Positions 15,495-23,327 of a DNA stretch of 64,000 nt are shown here, piece after piece. The notes under the pieces were generated by a model. The model saw nothing but the letters and a program-made list of their open reading frames with translations. It had not been told where the DNA came from and did no database searches. Every line of letters begins with the position of its first letter. Positions within the stretch are counted from its first letter, which is position 1. Source of the DNA: JAAUUE01 sp943370025 (GTDB lineage: Bacteria; Cyanobacteriota; Cyanobacteriia; Cyanobacteriales; JAAUUE01); NCBI GenBank assembly GCA_943370025.1, contig CALRPI020000008.1, positions 1-64,000 of the forward strand, read 5' to 3'. The position numbers and the translations under genes were made by a program.

Positions 15495-16350
15495 ACCAGA
15501 AATTCCCCTCGGCAGATTAATCAGCATCCTTAGCTTAGTCGGGGCAAGCTTATTCTTTGTCGGCTGGATTTATCGCTGGGCATACTTCTCCTTCTTCCAA
15601 GTCCAAATCACCGCCCTCAACCTCCCTCCCCAATCCTTCCTCTTCATCCCCCTCCAAGTCTTCTTCGGCGACTCCCACCGCATCCTCATCACCATCCTCA
15701 GTCTAACCGTTGCCGCGATCGCCATCTATGCCCTCCTCTGGCTCTTCAACCTCCTGCTCTCCAAAATCTCCACAACCCTCACCCAATGGGAACTAAAACT
15801 CACACCCCCCAATCCCCCACCAACCCCCAAGAAAACCCTCAAATCCTACCTCAAAAGATTCATTCTCAGCTTCCTCCGCTTCAACAAAACTAAAACCGAC
15901 TCCTTCGCCCTCCTCCGCAGCCTAGTCGAAGAACTCATTCCCGTCCTCCTCATCGTCCTGCTCCTCTACTGGTCTGCCCGCACCCAAGGCATCAACGATG
16001 CCCGTCGGGATGCCAGCCCCAAATCCACCCTGCCAGTAATTACCCTGATTAATAAAGAAAACCAAATCCCCCTAGGCGGCAAACTAGACGATCCCTTTGC
16101 CGTCCCCACCATCAAAGGATTCAGCATCATTGGCGATCGAGGCATGTTCAAAAGCCTCCAAGATAGAGTAGATACTGACATCACCGACTCCAAAAATCCC
16201 AGAGTTTGGCGGCTGCTCATTGAACAAGGCAGCTGGTTCTATCTTTTCTACAACCTCCCCGCCAACGCCCCACAAGATCAACGCCCCCTCGTCCTAGCGC
16301 TAAAAGAAAGCCAAATGCTCATCCTCAGCCCCGAACCCACCAAACCTTAA
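15487..16350 (+). CDS. Conserved membrane protein of unknown function
   Basis: The 287-aa protein has four likely membrane segments (about 10-32, 43-62, 67-92 and 152-168), a basic, proline-rich cytoplasmic loop (105-130) and a C-terminal soluble domain (about 170-285) with a SWFYLFYNLP strand. I recognise no named family. Codon use is strikingly C-rich (runs of CTC, CCC, ATC) compared with its AT-richer neighbours. It overlaps the UPF0175 gene by 8 bp, so translation may be coupled. It converges on priA. Confidence 0.7.
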   Translation: MNKPEIPLGRLISILSLVGASLFFVGWIYRWAYFSFFQVQITALNLPPQSFLFIPLQVFFGDSHRILITILSLTVAAIAIYALLWLFNLLLSKISTTLTQWELKLTPPNPPPTPKKTLKSYLKRFILSFLRFNKTKTDSFALLRSLVEELIPVLLIVLLLYWSARTQGINDARRDASPKSTLPVITLINKENQIPLGGKLDDPFAVPTIKGFSIIGDRGMFKSLQDRVDTDITDSKNPRVWRLLIEQGSWFYLFYNLPANAPQDQRPLVLALKESQMLILSPEPTKP

Positions 16351-16367
16351 GTTGAACTGACACAGTA

Positions 16368-18947
16368 TTAACTAAGATTAAGCGGATCCACATCAATAGT
16401 TAGGCTAATTCCTTGAGGACAGAGACGGCGGAGAGTTGCTAGCTCCGGCAGGACTAAGGAGTTTTGAGGAGGACATTTCAGCAGAATTTGCCAACGGAAG
16501 CGATCGGCGACCCGGAGAATTGTGGCGGGAGCTGGACCAAGTAAAACGAAATTTCTCTCTGGGAGGTCTTCTAAACAATCAGCCACCCGTTCGGCTGCCG
16601 CCTGCACCGCTGCCCCATCCAGACCACTAAATCGCAGCAACACCAACTTGCCGTAGGGAGGATAGCCCAACTCCCCCCTCTCCCCCAGAGCCGTGGCAGC
16701 AAAGGCGGCATAATCTTGTTTTTGCACCGCCGCGATCGCCGGGTGCTGGGGAGAATAGGTTTGGATGACGACCCGCCCCGACTCAGCCCCCCGTCCGGCT
16801 CTGCCCGCTACTTGCAGCAGGGTTTGAAAAGTACTCTCGGTGGCTCGATAGTCTGCCATGTGCAACAAGCCATCGGCAGCCACCACTCCCACAAGGGTAA
16901 CTTGGGCTAAATCTATCCCCTTAGTGAGCATTTGCGTACCGACAAGAATATCTGCTTCCCCTTGGGCAAACCGCTCTAGGAGGTGGCGATGGGCATCTTT
17001 AGTCCGGGTGGTGTCGCTATCAAAACGCAGGAGGCGGAGAGAGGGAAATAGTGCTGCCAGTTCTTGAGCCACCCGTTGAGTACCGCTGCCAAAAAATTTG
17101 AAGTGGGGAGAGCCACATTCTGGACATGCCTTTGGTTGGTTGCGGGTATGGTTGCAGTAGTGGCATTGCAGCAGTTGATGGGATTCGGTTTTTGTGTGGT
17201 GATAGGAAAGAGACACATCGCAGTGGGGGCATTCCATCACATAGCCACAACTACGGCAGGAAACAAAAGTGCTATAGCCGCGACGAGGCACGAAGAGGAT
17301 GCCCTGTTGCTGCTGGGATTGCATCTGGCCGATCGCCTCCCGGAGTTGCCGACTAAAAATTGATTTATTCCCCTCCTGAAATTCCTGCCGCATATCGACA
17401 ATTTCAATCTGGGGTGGGGGAAGTTGGTTAATCCTAGTGGGCAGAGAAATGTAGATGGAGGGGATATCAGCTTGATGAGGGTTGACTTGAGGGTCTGAGT
17501 TGAGGCTAAAGTTGAGGTCAGAATTGGGGTTAAGGCGGGATGGGGTGCTTTGGAGCCAAGTTTCTAGGTCGGGAGTTGCCGAACCCAGAATCAGTGGACA
17601 ATCTGCCAACTGCGATCGCCATTGAGCTACCCTCCGGGCATGGTAGCAAGGGGCGGGCTGGTCTTGTTTAAAACTAGAGTCATGTTCTTCGTCTAAAATA
17701 ATCATCCCTAGATTGGGCAGGGGCGCAAACACCGCCGATCGCGTCCCAATCACTACCTGGGGTTCCCCCGTCATCATCTGCCGCCAAGTATCGTAGCGCT
17801 CCCCAGCGGATAGGGCACTGTGGTAGACAAAAACTCTGCTGCCGAAGCGATCGCGAAATCGATCGGTCAATTGGGGGGTCAAGCCAATCTCTGGCACGAG
17901 GACTAGGGCAGATTTTCCCGCAGTTAAGACGGGGGCGATCGCCTGCAAATAGACCTCGGTTTTCCCAGAACCCGTCACCCCGTGGAGCAAAATTTGATGG
18001 AAACCTGATAATTGGCTAATCCTCTCTAGGGCGACGGCTTGATCTGGATTAAGCACCTTCGGTTGGTCGGGTTTTCGGACCCCCACGCCCCCGGTGCGTA
18101 ATACCTCCCGTGGCTGAATTACTACCAAGCCTTTCGTTGCTAACGCCGTGACCACCGAACTGCCCACCAGAGAAAGTTGCAATAGCTCCTTCAGCCACAA
18201 TTCTCCCCCTTGACGGCGCAGAATATCTAGCACCTCCTTTTGCTTAACAGTCACCTTGAGGCGATCGTAGTCGGTCGTTAAAGTTGTAGTTAGGGTAACA
18301 GCTTTTTCAAGCTTGGGGCGGGGTGGTTTGGGGGATTCTAGATAGCTCTCTAGCCAACCCAGTTTCAATAATTCTCGCAAACCACGGGAGGCAAATTTTA
18401 CCTGTTGCTGGAGATACTGCCAACTATAATTTCCCTGAGGCTGTTCCCGGAGTAGGCGCAGAATCTCTTTGGCACTAGGATGCAGAAAGGCATCTCCTTG
18501 GGGAGGAATATCAGTTTTTAATCTCAGGCGGCGTTGGCTTTTGCTCAGGAGTCCCGGCGGCAGTGCCACATTAATCACCGAGACTAGGGAAGTTTTGTAG
18601 TAGGCGGCGACTTGGGCAAGGAGTTGCCAGTAGCGATCGGGGAAATAGTTCTGGCTAATTACTTCTTCTATCGGCTTAATTTTTTCGGGGGCTATGTTCT
18701 CTGGTGGTGCAGATAAAAGCTGGATCGCGATCGCCCCCAATTGCTGACTGCCAAAGGGTACACTTAAAATTGCCCCCGGCTGCACCGACAACCCAGGGGC
18801 GATACTATAAGTATAAGTATCTTGCTGCCCCGGACAGTCTACCAATACCTCTACCCATCGACTTTCTAGAGTAGGGGTGGCGAGGGCAGGAATTGGATAG
18901 TCAGTACCCGAAGATGCCAAGACAGACCCAGAGAAAAGAAATGGCAT
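16368..18947 (-). CDS. priA: Primosomal replication-restart helicase PriA
   Basis: The 859-aa protein is full-length PriA: an N-terminal 3'-end-binding domain (about 25-120), a winged-helix region, then a superfamily 2 helicase core with Walker A in HGVTGSGKTEVY (about 323-334) and the DEEH box in ILDEEHDSSFKQD, followed by the eight-cysteine zinc-binding insert (CRSCGYVMECPHC, CHYC, CPECG) and the C-terminal domain. PriA reloads the replicative helicase at repaired or stalled forks. The long N-terminal lead (1-27) may be an over-extended start; the conserved sequence begins near RWVEVLVDCP. It is transcribed divergently from the sigma gene. Confidence 0.95.
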   Translation of the reverse strand: MPFLFSGSVLASSGTDYPIPALATPTLESRWVEVLVDCPGQQDTYTYSIAPGLSVQPGAILSVPFGSQQLGAIAIQLLSAPPENIAPEKIKPIEEVISQNYFPDRYWQLLAQVAAYYKTSLVSVINVALPPGLLSKSQRRLRLKTDIPPQGDAFLHPSAKEILRLLREQPQGNYSWQYLQQQVKFASRGLRELLKLGWLESYLESPKPPRPKLEKAVTLTTTLTTDYDRLKVTVKQKEVLDILRRQGGELWLKELLQLSLVGSSVVTALATKGLVVIQPREVLRTGGVGVRKPDQPKVLNPDQAVALERISQLSGFHQILLHGVTGSGKTEVYLQAIAPVLTAGKSALVLVPEIGLTPQLTDRFRDRFGSRVFVYHSALSAGERYDTWRQMMTGEPQVVIGTRSAVFAPLPNLGMIILDEEHDSSFKQDQPAPCYHARRVAQWRSQLADCPLILGSATPDLETWLQSTPSRLNPNSDLNFSLNSDPQVNPHQADIPSIYISLPTRINQLPPPQIEIVDMRQEFQEGNKSIFSRQLREAIGQMQSQQQQGILFVPRRGYSTFVSCRSCGYVMECPHCDVSLSYHHTKTESHQLLQCHYCNHTRNQPKACPECGSPHFKFFGSGTQRVAQELAALFPSLRLLRFDSDTTRTKDAHRHLLERFAQGEADILVGTQMLTKGIDLAQVTLVGVVAADGLLHMADYRATESTFQTLLQVAGRAGRGAESGRVVIQTYSPQHPAIAAVQKQDYAAFAATALGERGELGYPPYGKLVLLRFSGLDGAAVQAAAERVADCLEDLPERNFVLLGPAPATILRVADRFRWQILLKCPPQNSLVLPELATLRRLCPQGISLTIDVDPLNLS

Positions 18948-19160
18948 AGGATAGGAGAGTTCGTGCGTAAATCCTGTATTTAAATTTGTAGCGAGGGGCT
19001 GTTTCTAGAGTAGCCTGATTGCCATCAATAATTACCCCAAATTACCCAATTTTTGCAAACTCTTCCGGTATTCCTACTGATGATCTGTAGGGATTTAAGG
19101 GAAATTAAAGATACTGGCAATAACGTTTTGTTACCATAACAACAATCGTGTCATGGTTCT

Positions 19161-19263
19161 TTGATATAATCAATAGTGTTATTTAAGTATATCCACTAAG
19201 TAAAACTAGTACGGCATTAGTACAAAAAGAGTACGTAAGCAATCAAGTACAAACTTAGGGTAC
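19161..19263 (+). promoter_or_regulatory. Sigma-gene promoter candidate and GTAC cluster
   Basis: The 620-bp priA-sigma gap contains an extended -10 (TGATATAAT, hexamer 19165-19170) without a good -35. Just downstream, in what would be the leader RNA or operator, GTAC occurs five times in 55 bp (19209, 19220, 19231, 19247, 19260), three of them 11 bp apart. The remaining 300 bp up to the start at 19569 shows no reading frame and no strong hairpin. Confidence 0.4.
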
Positions 19264-19568
19264 GAACTTAGATGCAAATCAAACAGTTGTCATAAGCTTG
19301 CTGAGAAAACTCCAGAATAGTTTAACACCTGATTATCTAGAATCAGCCTTGGGGGTCAAACTTGTCAGCAGTTAGTAAACTACCTAATCTCTGGTTATTT
19401 TGCCTCGCTATGGGCAAAATTTACTTAGAAAATAGGGTGCAGAAATCGTTTTAGCCCTAAATTTCAGAAATTAGCAGGGAATTAAATTCAGCTATTACAG
19501 TAGCTAAACCATGCAGTTGAGCTTTTCTTCCCAACTCATAAGATAAGTAACTCCAAGGATAGTTAGAT

Positions 19569-20627
19569 ATGAACAACGATTTTCCAGAGCTTGACCCCCC
19601 CTCCCCCCTTGAGGATGACTTTTCCCAAGCTGGGGATGATATGGCGGAACCCCAGTTATCTGGCTATCGGAAAACTAGTGGTGATGATACAGTGGGAGCC
19701 TTTTTCAAGGAAATGGCACGATATCCCCTCTTAAAACCAGAGGAAGAAGTGGAACTGGCTAAGCGAGTCCAGTTTTTAGTGACGATCGATCAACTCCAGC
19801 AAAAGTTACAACAAGACCTGAGTCGCAAACCCAGCAAAGTTGAATTAGCCACCGCTGCTGGCTTTACCGAGAAGCAGCTAGAAAATCGCCTCTACAAGGG
19901 CAGGGTCGCCAAACGGAAAATGATCCGTTCTAACCTGCGTCTGGTGGTGTCGATCGCTAAGCGCTACCTAAACCGGGGTGTGCCTTTTCTAGATCTAATC
20001 CAAGAAGGGGCGTTAGGTCTCAATCGGGCAGCAGAAAAGTTTGACCCGGATAAAGGCTATAAGTTCTCTACCTATGCCTACTGGTGGATCCGCCAAGCGA
20101 TTACCAGAACGATCGCCAACGATGCCAGAACCATTCGCCTGCCTATCCACATTGTCGAAAAACTCAATAAACTCAAAAAAGCCCAACGAGAACTAAAGCA
20201 AACCCTGAAGCGCAACCCCAAGGAAGAGGAACTGGCAAAAGAGCTAGAAGTCTCCCCCAACCACCTACGGCAGCTCCTGCAACTACGGCGGCGATCGCTC
20301 TCCCTCAACCACCGAGTCGGCAAGGGAGAAGATACGGAACTGGTGGATCTCCTTGAAGACAACCAAAACCAACTGCCAGAAGAGCAGATGGGCGAAGCGA
20401 TGATGCGCCAAGAAATTTGGCAAGTTTTAGGCGATGTCTTAACCGAGCGGGAAAAAGATGTCATCTCCCTCCGCTACGGTCTCACCACTAATGAACCCTA
20501 CACCCTAGAGCAGGTGGGCTTAATGTTCAATCTCTCCCGGGAGCGGGTACGGCAGATTCAAAGTAAAGCCATGCGGAAACTGCGCCGCCCCCAAGTGGCC
20601 AGAAGACTCAAGGGCTGGTTAAGTTAG
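19569..20627 (+). CDS. Group 2 sigma-70 factor (RpoD/SigA family)
   Basis: The 352-aa protein has regions 1.2 (DTVGAFFKEMARYPLLKPEEEVELA), 2 (NLRLVVSIAKRYLNRGVPFLDLIQEG to KFSTYAYWWIRQAI), 3 and 4 (YTLEQVGLMFNLSRERVRQIQSKAMRKLR). It lacks the long region 1.1 and non-conserved insert of a primary sigma factor, so it is a group 2, non-essential sigma of the type cyanobacteria use for nutrient, light or stress responses. I cannot assign a SigB/C/D/E letter with confidence. The long leader with the GTAC cluster suggests it is itself regulated. A secreted-protein gene follows after 13 bp. Confidence 0.92.
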   Translation: MNNDFPELDPPSPLEDDFSQAGDDMAEPQLSGYRKTSGDDTVGAFFKEMARYPLLKPEEEVELAKRVQFLVTIDQLQQKLQQDLSRKPSKVELATAAGFTEKQLENRLYKGRVAKRKMIRSNLRLVVSIAKRYLNRGVPFLDLIQEGALGLNRAAEKFDPDKGYKFSTYAYWWIRQAITRTIANDARTIRLPIHIVEKLNKLKKAQRELKQTLKRNPKEEELAKELEVSPNHLRQLLQLRRRSLSLNHRVGKGEDTELVDLLEDNQNQLPEEQMGEAMMRQEIWQVLGDVLTEREKDVISLRYGLTTNEPYTLEQVGLMFNLSRERVRQIQSKAMRKLRRPQVARRLKGWLS

Positions 20628-20640
20628 GAGGCATCTTGTC

Positions 20641-21189
20641 ATGAAATGGCAAATGATCGCTAGAATCATAGGTTTAGTTGGGCTGGGATGCTGCGGCATG
20701 ATGGGATTACCAGCCTTAGCCCAAACTCCCCCCCCAGGGGCAGGATTGAATGCAGAACTGAGCCAAGCGGTATGTCAACAGGACTGGGCAAGGGCAATTC
20801 GGATTGTCGATCGGATGCGCCCCCTAACTCCAGAAGCTCGCCGAGGCGAACTAACGGTATATCGTAGTCGCCTCCACGCCATGCTCACATCTCAAACCAC
20901 CATCCCTAATTTGCAGTGTGGGGCTGGGGCAGGTTCCACAACTCCTGCTGCCACTCCCCGCCCCAGTCCTTCTGTGGCGGCTAGTTCTAGCCCAGCAGCT
21001 TCTAATCCCGCCACTAATCCGGCCACTAATCCGCCGAATAATGCTGATACAGCCATTCGGGGGGTCAGACCGACTGGCAGTAATGCTCCTAGTCCGGGTA
21101 ATTCCAGTAATACAACTGCCCCCGGCACGGGGACGAACAATATTATCGATCGAGCCAGAAACCTGAATCAAACTATCAATAATCCCTAA
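20641..21189 (+). CDS. Secreted low-complexity hypothetical protein
   Basis: The 182-aa product has a signal peptide (about 1-28, ending LPALAQ), a short conserved-looking domain (AELSQAVCQQDWARAIRIVDRMRPLTPEARRGELTVYRSRLHAM) and a Pro/Ala/Ser/Thr/Asn-rich tail from about residue 97 to the end. Two cysteines (about 45 and 93) could form a disulfide. The AGGAGG ribosome site lies directly after the sigma-gene stop, so the two are likely co-transcribed. I recognise no named family; the domain resembles short helical repeats found in other cyanobacterial exported proteins. Confidence 0.75.
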   Translation: MKWQMIARIIGLVGLGCCGMMGLPALAQTPPPGAGLNAELSQAVCQQDWARAIRIVDRMRPLTPEARRGELTVYRSRLHAMLTSQTTIPNLQCGAGAGSTTPAATPRPSPSVAASSSPAASNPATNPATNPPNNADTAIRGVRPTGSNAPSPGNSSNTTAPGTGTNNIIDRARNLNQTINNP

Positions 21190-21241
21190 GGTTCATCCCC
21201 GGTTCTTACTGAATCTGGGTTAGAATTTATATGGCTTTGGT

Positions 21242-21287
21242 TGAGCTATATGATGGCTTCGACTTTGCTCAGCCATCATATAGCTCA
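21242..21287. repeat. Hairpin with TTCGAC-head module
   Basis: Two 17-bp arms (TGAGCTATATGATGGCT and complement) enclose CTTCGACTTTGCTCAG at 21257-21272, the same 16-nt head that caps family A elements, here on an unrelated stem. It lies between the secreted protein gene and the next small gene and could also serve as a transcript-end hairpin. Confidence 0.7.
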
Positions 21288-21328
21288 GCCATCGTAGATA
21301 CTGATTAGTTTAGATAAATTTAACCACT

Positions 21329-21580
21329 ATGCCTCCTCGTTGGTCTCGTATTCCCGATCGCAATGATGCCGATTATCGCCGCTTAGATGACCGGATGACC
21401 TTTGCTACCCATGTGGCAGCCTTTGGCTGTATCAATTCTGGGTTATGGTTTTTCCATACCCTGAACCACACCGATTGGGCTTGGCTAATTTGGGTGACTG
21501 GCATCTCTGCCACCGCCTTACTCCTCCACGGGGTTTATGTTTTTGCGATCGCCAACTACTCTTCTAACAAAAATGCCTAA
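21329..21580 (+). CDS. Two-TM small membrane protein
   Basis: The 83-aa protein has a basic N-terminus (MPPRWSRIPDRNDADYRRLDDRMTFATHVAAFG) and two membrane helices (about 24-42 and 48-75), matching the small cyanobacterial 2TM-domain proteins. Function is unknown. It overlaps the DUF3181 gene by 8 bp, so the pair is translationally coupled. Confidence 0.75.
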   Translation: MPPRWSRIPDRNDADYRRLDDRMTFATHVAAFGCINSGLWFFHTLNHTDWAWLIWVTGISATALLLHGVYVFAIANYSSNKNA

Positions 21581-21875
21581 CTCTAATAACTCAGAAGCAA
21601 TTGAAAAACTGGCAGCCGCGATCGGCGAGGATGTTTATATTGATGTCGCCAAATGGCATCTTTATCTCCGGGATGCTCACTTGCATACTGTTTTAGCAGA
21701 GCAGTTATACCCGATCCTCGGCAAGAATGTCAGCGAAGAACAGGTACTACAAATCCTCCGGGCAATTCCGGTTAAATTAGGGGGTGGAAAGCTAGAGGCG
21801 CCCCTAGCAGACCTCTTGCCCATGCAATCCCAGATGCACTTGATGGATATCATCGAAGAATTCGCTGCCAAGTAA
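21573..21875 (+). CDS. DUF3181 family protein
   Basis: The start is the ATG at 21573 (100 aa, MPNSNNSEAIEKLAAAIG), since the family begins there; the upstream frame is the shadow of the preceding gene. The block YIDVAKWHLYLRDAHLHTVLAEQLYPIL is diagnostic of DUF3181, a family restricted to cyanobacteria and without known function. It overlaps the 2TM gene by 8 bp. Its stop is directly followed by the nested miniature elements at 21877. Confidence 0.85.
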   Translation: MPNSNNSEAIEKLAAAIGEDVYIDVAKWHLYLRDAHLHTVLAEQLYPILGKNVSEEQVLQILRAIPVKLGGGKLEAPLADLLPMQSQMHLMDIIEEFAAK

Positions 21876-21876
21876 T

Positions 21877-22077
21877 CAGGACTTACAGCAGTTTGAGAGT
21901 GGGCTTCGACTCCGCTCAGCCCACTCTCAAACCCAACATTGATAGTACTCTCAATATTTGTGGCGTGTCTCATTTGAACGCAAAGTGCTATAAATATTTG
22001 TGCGTTTTTGCGGGTGCGGAGCACCTGCAAAAACGCACTAGACCCTAGATAATTAGTGAGCAGTGTGTAAGTCCTTG
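21877..22077. repeat. Family B element split by a family A element (A2 at 21884-21992)
   Basis: The left end AGGACTTA of a family B element stops at a TA (21884-21885), where the 109-bp family A copy A2 begins. After A2 ends at TA (21991-21992) the family B sequence resumes (AATATTTGTGCGTTTTTGCGGG..) and runs to its right end GTGTGTAAGTCCT. Removing A2 plus one TA rebuilds a family B copy that aligns with the one at 43013. This is a nested insertion with a TA target duplication. Confidence 0.8.
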
Positions 22078-22100
22078 TAGTAAGAAATGGTATAAAAGGC

Positions 22101-22230
22101 ATGACAGCCCCTTACCTAAATCTTGTGGTCTTGCGCGTCACCGATATTGAGGCATCAGGTCGTTTTTATGCTGCCTTTGGTATCACCTTCATCCATGAGA
22201 AACATGGCAACGGTCTAGAGCATCTCTCAG
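22101..22230 (+). pseudogene. VOC/glyoxalase-fold gene, 5' fragment
   Basis: About 43 codons (MTAPYLNLVVLRVTDIEASGRFYAAFGI..) match the N-terminal half-module of VOC superfamily proteins (glyoxalase/bleomycin-resistance fold). After GLEHLS the frame enters DNA that reads as an IS256-type transposase on the other strand and stops at 22298 with unrelated residues. The gene is therefore truncated to roughly one third. The missing 3' part was not found downstream. Confidence 0.75.
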
Positions 22231-22501
22231 GGCGATCTGGCACCGTTACGCCGATTTCTAGGACGGTTAGCCTCTGGCTCTGCTTTCTCTTGTTCTAAAT
22301 GGGTGGTCAGTTCTGCTCCTAAGCATCGTTCAATTAGGGCTTTGGTTAGTTGCTTAAAAATGCCACCAGGTCTTCAGGGTTGCGGTAATCTTTGAGTAGT
22401 TCATCAATTAATTCGGGTCGAAAGATCATGGTCTTTTCCTCTAGTTGATTAGTTTATTTGTTCTTCTTTTGACCTTTGACACAATCTATTTTACATTCCC
22501 G
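22230..22501 (-). mobile_element. IS256-type insertion sequence remnant
   Basis: From an ATG at 22429 with GAGGAAA upstream the minus strand reads MIFRPELIDELLKDYRNPEDL, the classic N-terminus of IS256/Mutator-type transposases. A frameshift then occurs, and the next frame continues GGIFKQLTKALIERCLG and ELTTHLEQEKAEP up to NGARSP followed by a stop. About 65 of some 400 codons remain. GACCTTTGACACAATC near 22470-22485 may belong to the IS terminal repeat. The other end lies at the VOC break point. Not mobile. Confidence 0.72.
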
Positions 22502-22693
22502 AATAATGCAGGCTAGCAGTTGCAATGATGGTTAAACCTTCTCTTTTGGGACATAATTTTACTTTCCTTCCATATTATCCCTACAGAGCTTCTCATTTTG
22601 GGTATGCGTTTGCCCTACCTCATCTTGCCCCTTTGTTGCTATAGTTAAGACGATCTTAATCTAGAAACCAACTTTCAATTCTTATATCCTTCT

Positions 22694-22717
22694 AAGGAAA
22701 CTGTGTTTCCTTTTTTT
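22694..22717 (+). terminator. Intrinsic terminator-like hairpin
   Basis: AAGGAAAC, a 3-nt loop and GTTTCCTT are followed by seven T residues, a compact rho-independent terminator on the plus strand. No intact plus-strand gene precedes it closely; it may have belonged to the lost VOC gene. The surrounding stretch 22502-22867 holds only this, a second G/C-rich hairpin near 22725-22757 and no supported gene. Confidence 0.6.
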
Positions 22718-22867
22718 GGGGAATAAGTGGGGGGGGTGCGAAGCACTACCCCACTTACAGCGGTTGCCGCTTGAATAAGCTACATGATCTGTCAGAGAAA
22801 GCACTATTGGCTACTACACCCGTGGCTTACCAGTCTGAAAATCGCTATATGAGATGCTCATTTGCAA

Positions 22868-23236
22868 CTAAGATATTCCATACCTTCGTTCACACCACCA
22901 CACGATCGCCGCCCCAATCCCATAGGCAAAAATATCCTTCCAGTCAAAAGTTGTGCCAATAACCGTCGCCAAAATCTGGTTTTGCCGCAGTCCTAACCGA
23001 TCAACCAACCGAAAATACTGCGCCAGTTCGATCGCACAGGCAAAGCCAAATACCGCAGCGATCGCCCTATTCACCGGAAAATTCCCGAAGGTTTGCAGAA
23101 AACAATAGATCAAGGGAATAACCAAAACATCTCCAACCAAAGGACGCACAAAATTATCATTAATAAAAACAGCAATAAACACCTCGATCGCAAACAATAC
23201 CAGTGTTAAATAAAAATAGCTTTTCCTAAATTTCAT
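22868..23236 (-). CDS. DUF2809-type small membrane protein
   Basis: The 122-aa protein has four likely membrane helices: about 8-27, 33-52, 57-73 and 100-116. The motifs FVRPLVGDVLVIPLIYCF, FACAIELAQYF and TFDWKDIFAYGIGA are those of the DUF2809 family (VanZ-like small membrane proteins). Function is unknown. The start ATG at 23236 follows a short AAAT-rich leader. It is divergent from the gene at 23328, with a G/C-rich hairpin repeat in between. Confidence 0.8.
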   Translation of the reverse strand: MKFRKSYFYLTLVLFAIEVFIAVFINDNFVRPLVGDVLVIPLIYCFLQTFGNFPVNRAIAAVFGFACAIELAQYFRLVDRLGLRQNQILATVIGTTFDWKDIFAYGIGAAIVWWCERRYGIS

Positions 23237-23270
23237 ATTATTTCTCTCTGAACATAAACCAATTCATCGT

Positions 23271-23303
23271 TCCCCCCTTTTTAAGGGGGGCTAGGGGGGA
23301 TCA
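23271..23303. repeat. G/C-rich hairpin repeat (cobN-type unit)
   Basis: CCCCCCTTTTTAAGGGGGG followed by CTAGGGGGGATC is the same unit that sits inside cobN. Here it lies between divergent genes, 24 bp upstream of the start at 23328. Confidence 0.85.
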
Positions 23304-23327
23304 AGGACTCTGTATCAAACACTAGGC

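Noticed and set aside
19209..19263. NtcA-binding sites
   Set aside because: GTA and TAC are separated by 9 or more bases rather than 8, and the position relative to the -10 does not fit activation.
22771..22962. A 63-codon plus-strand frame
   Set aside because: It runs into the 3' end of the DUF2809-type gene on the other strand and has no family resemblance.
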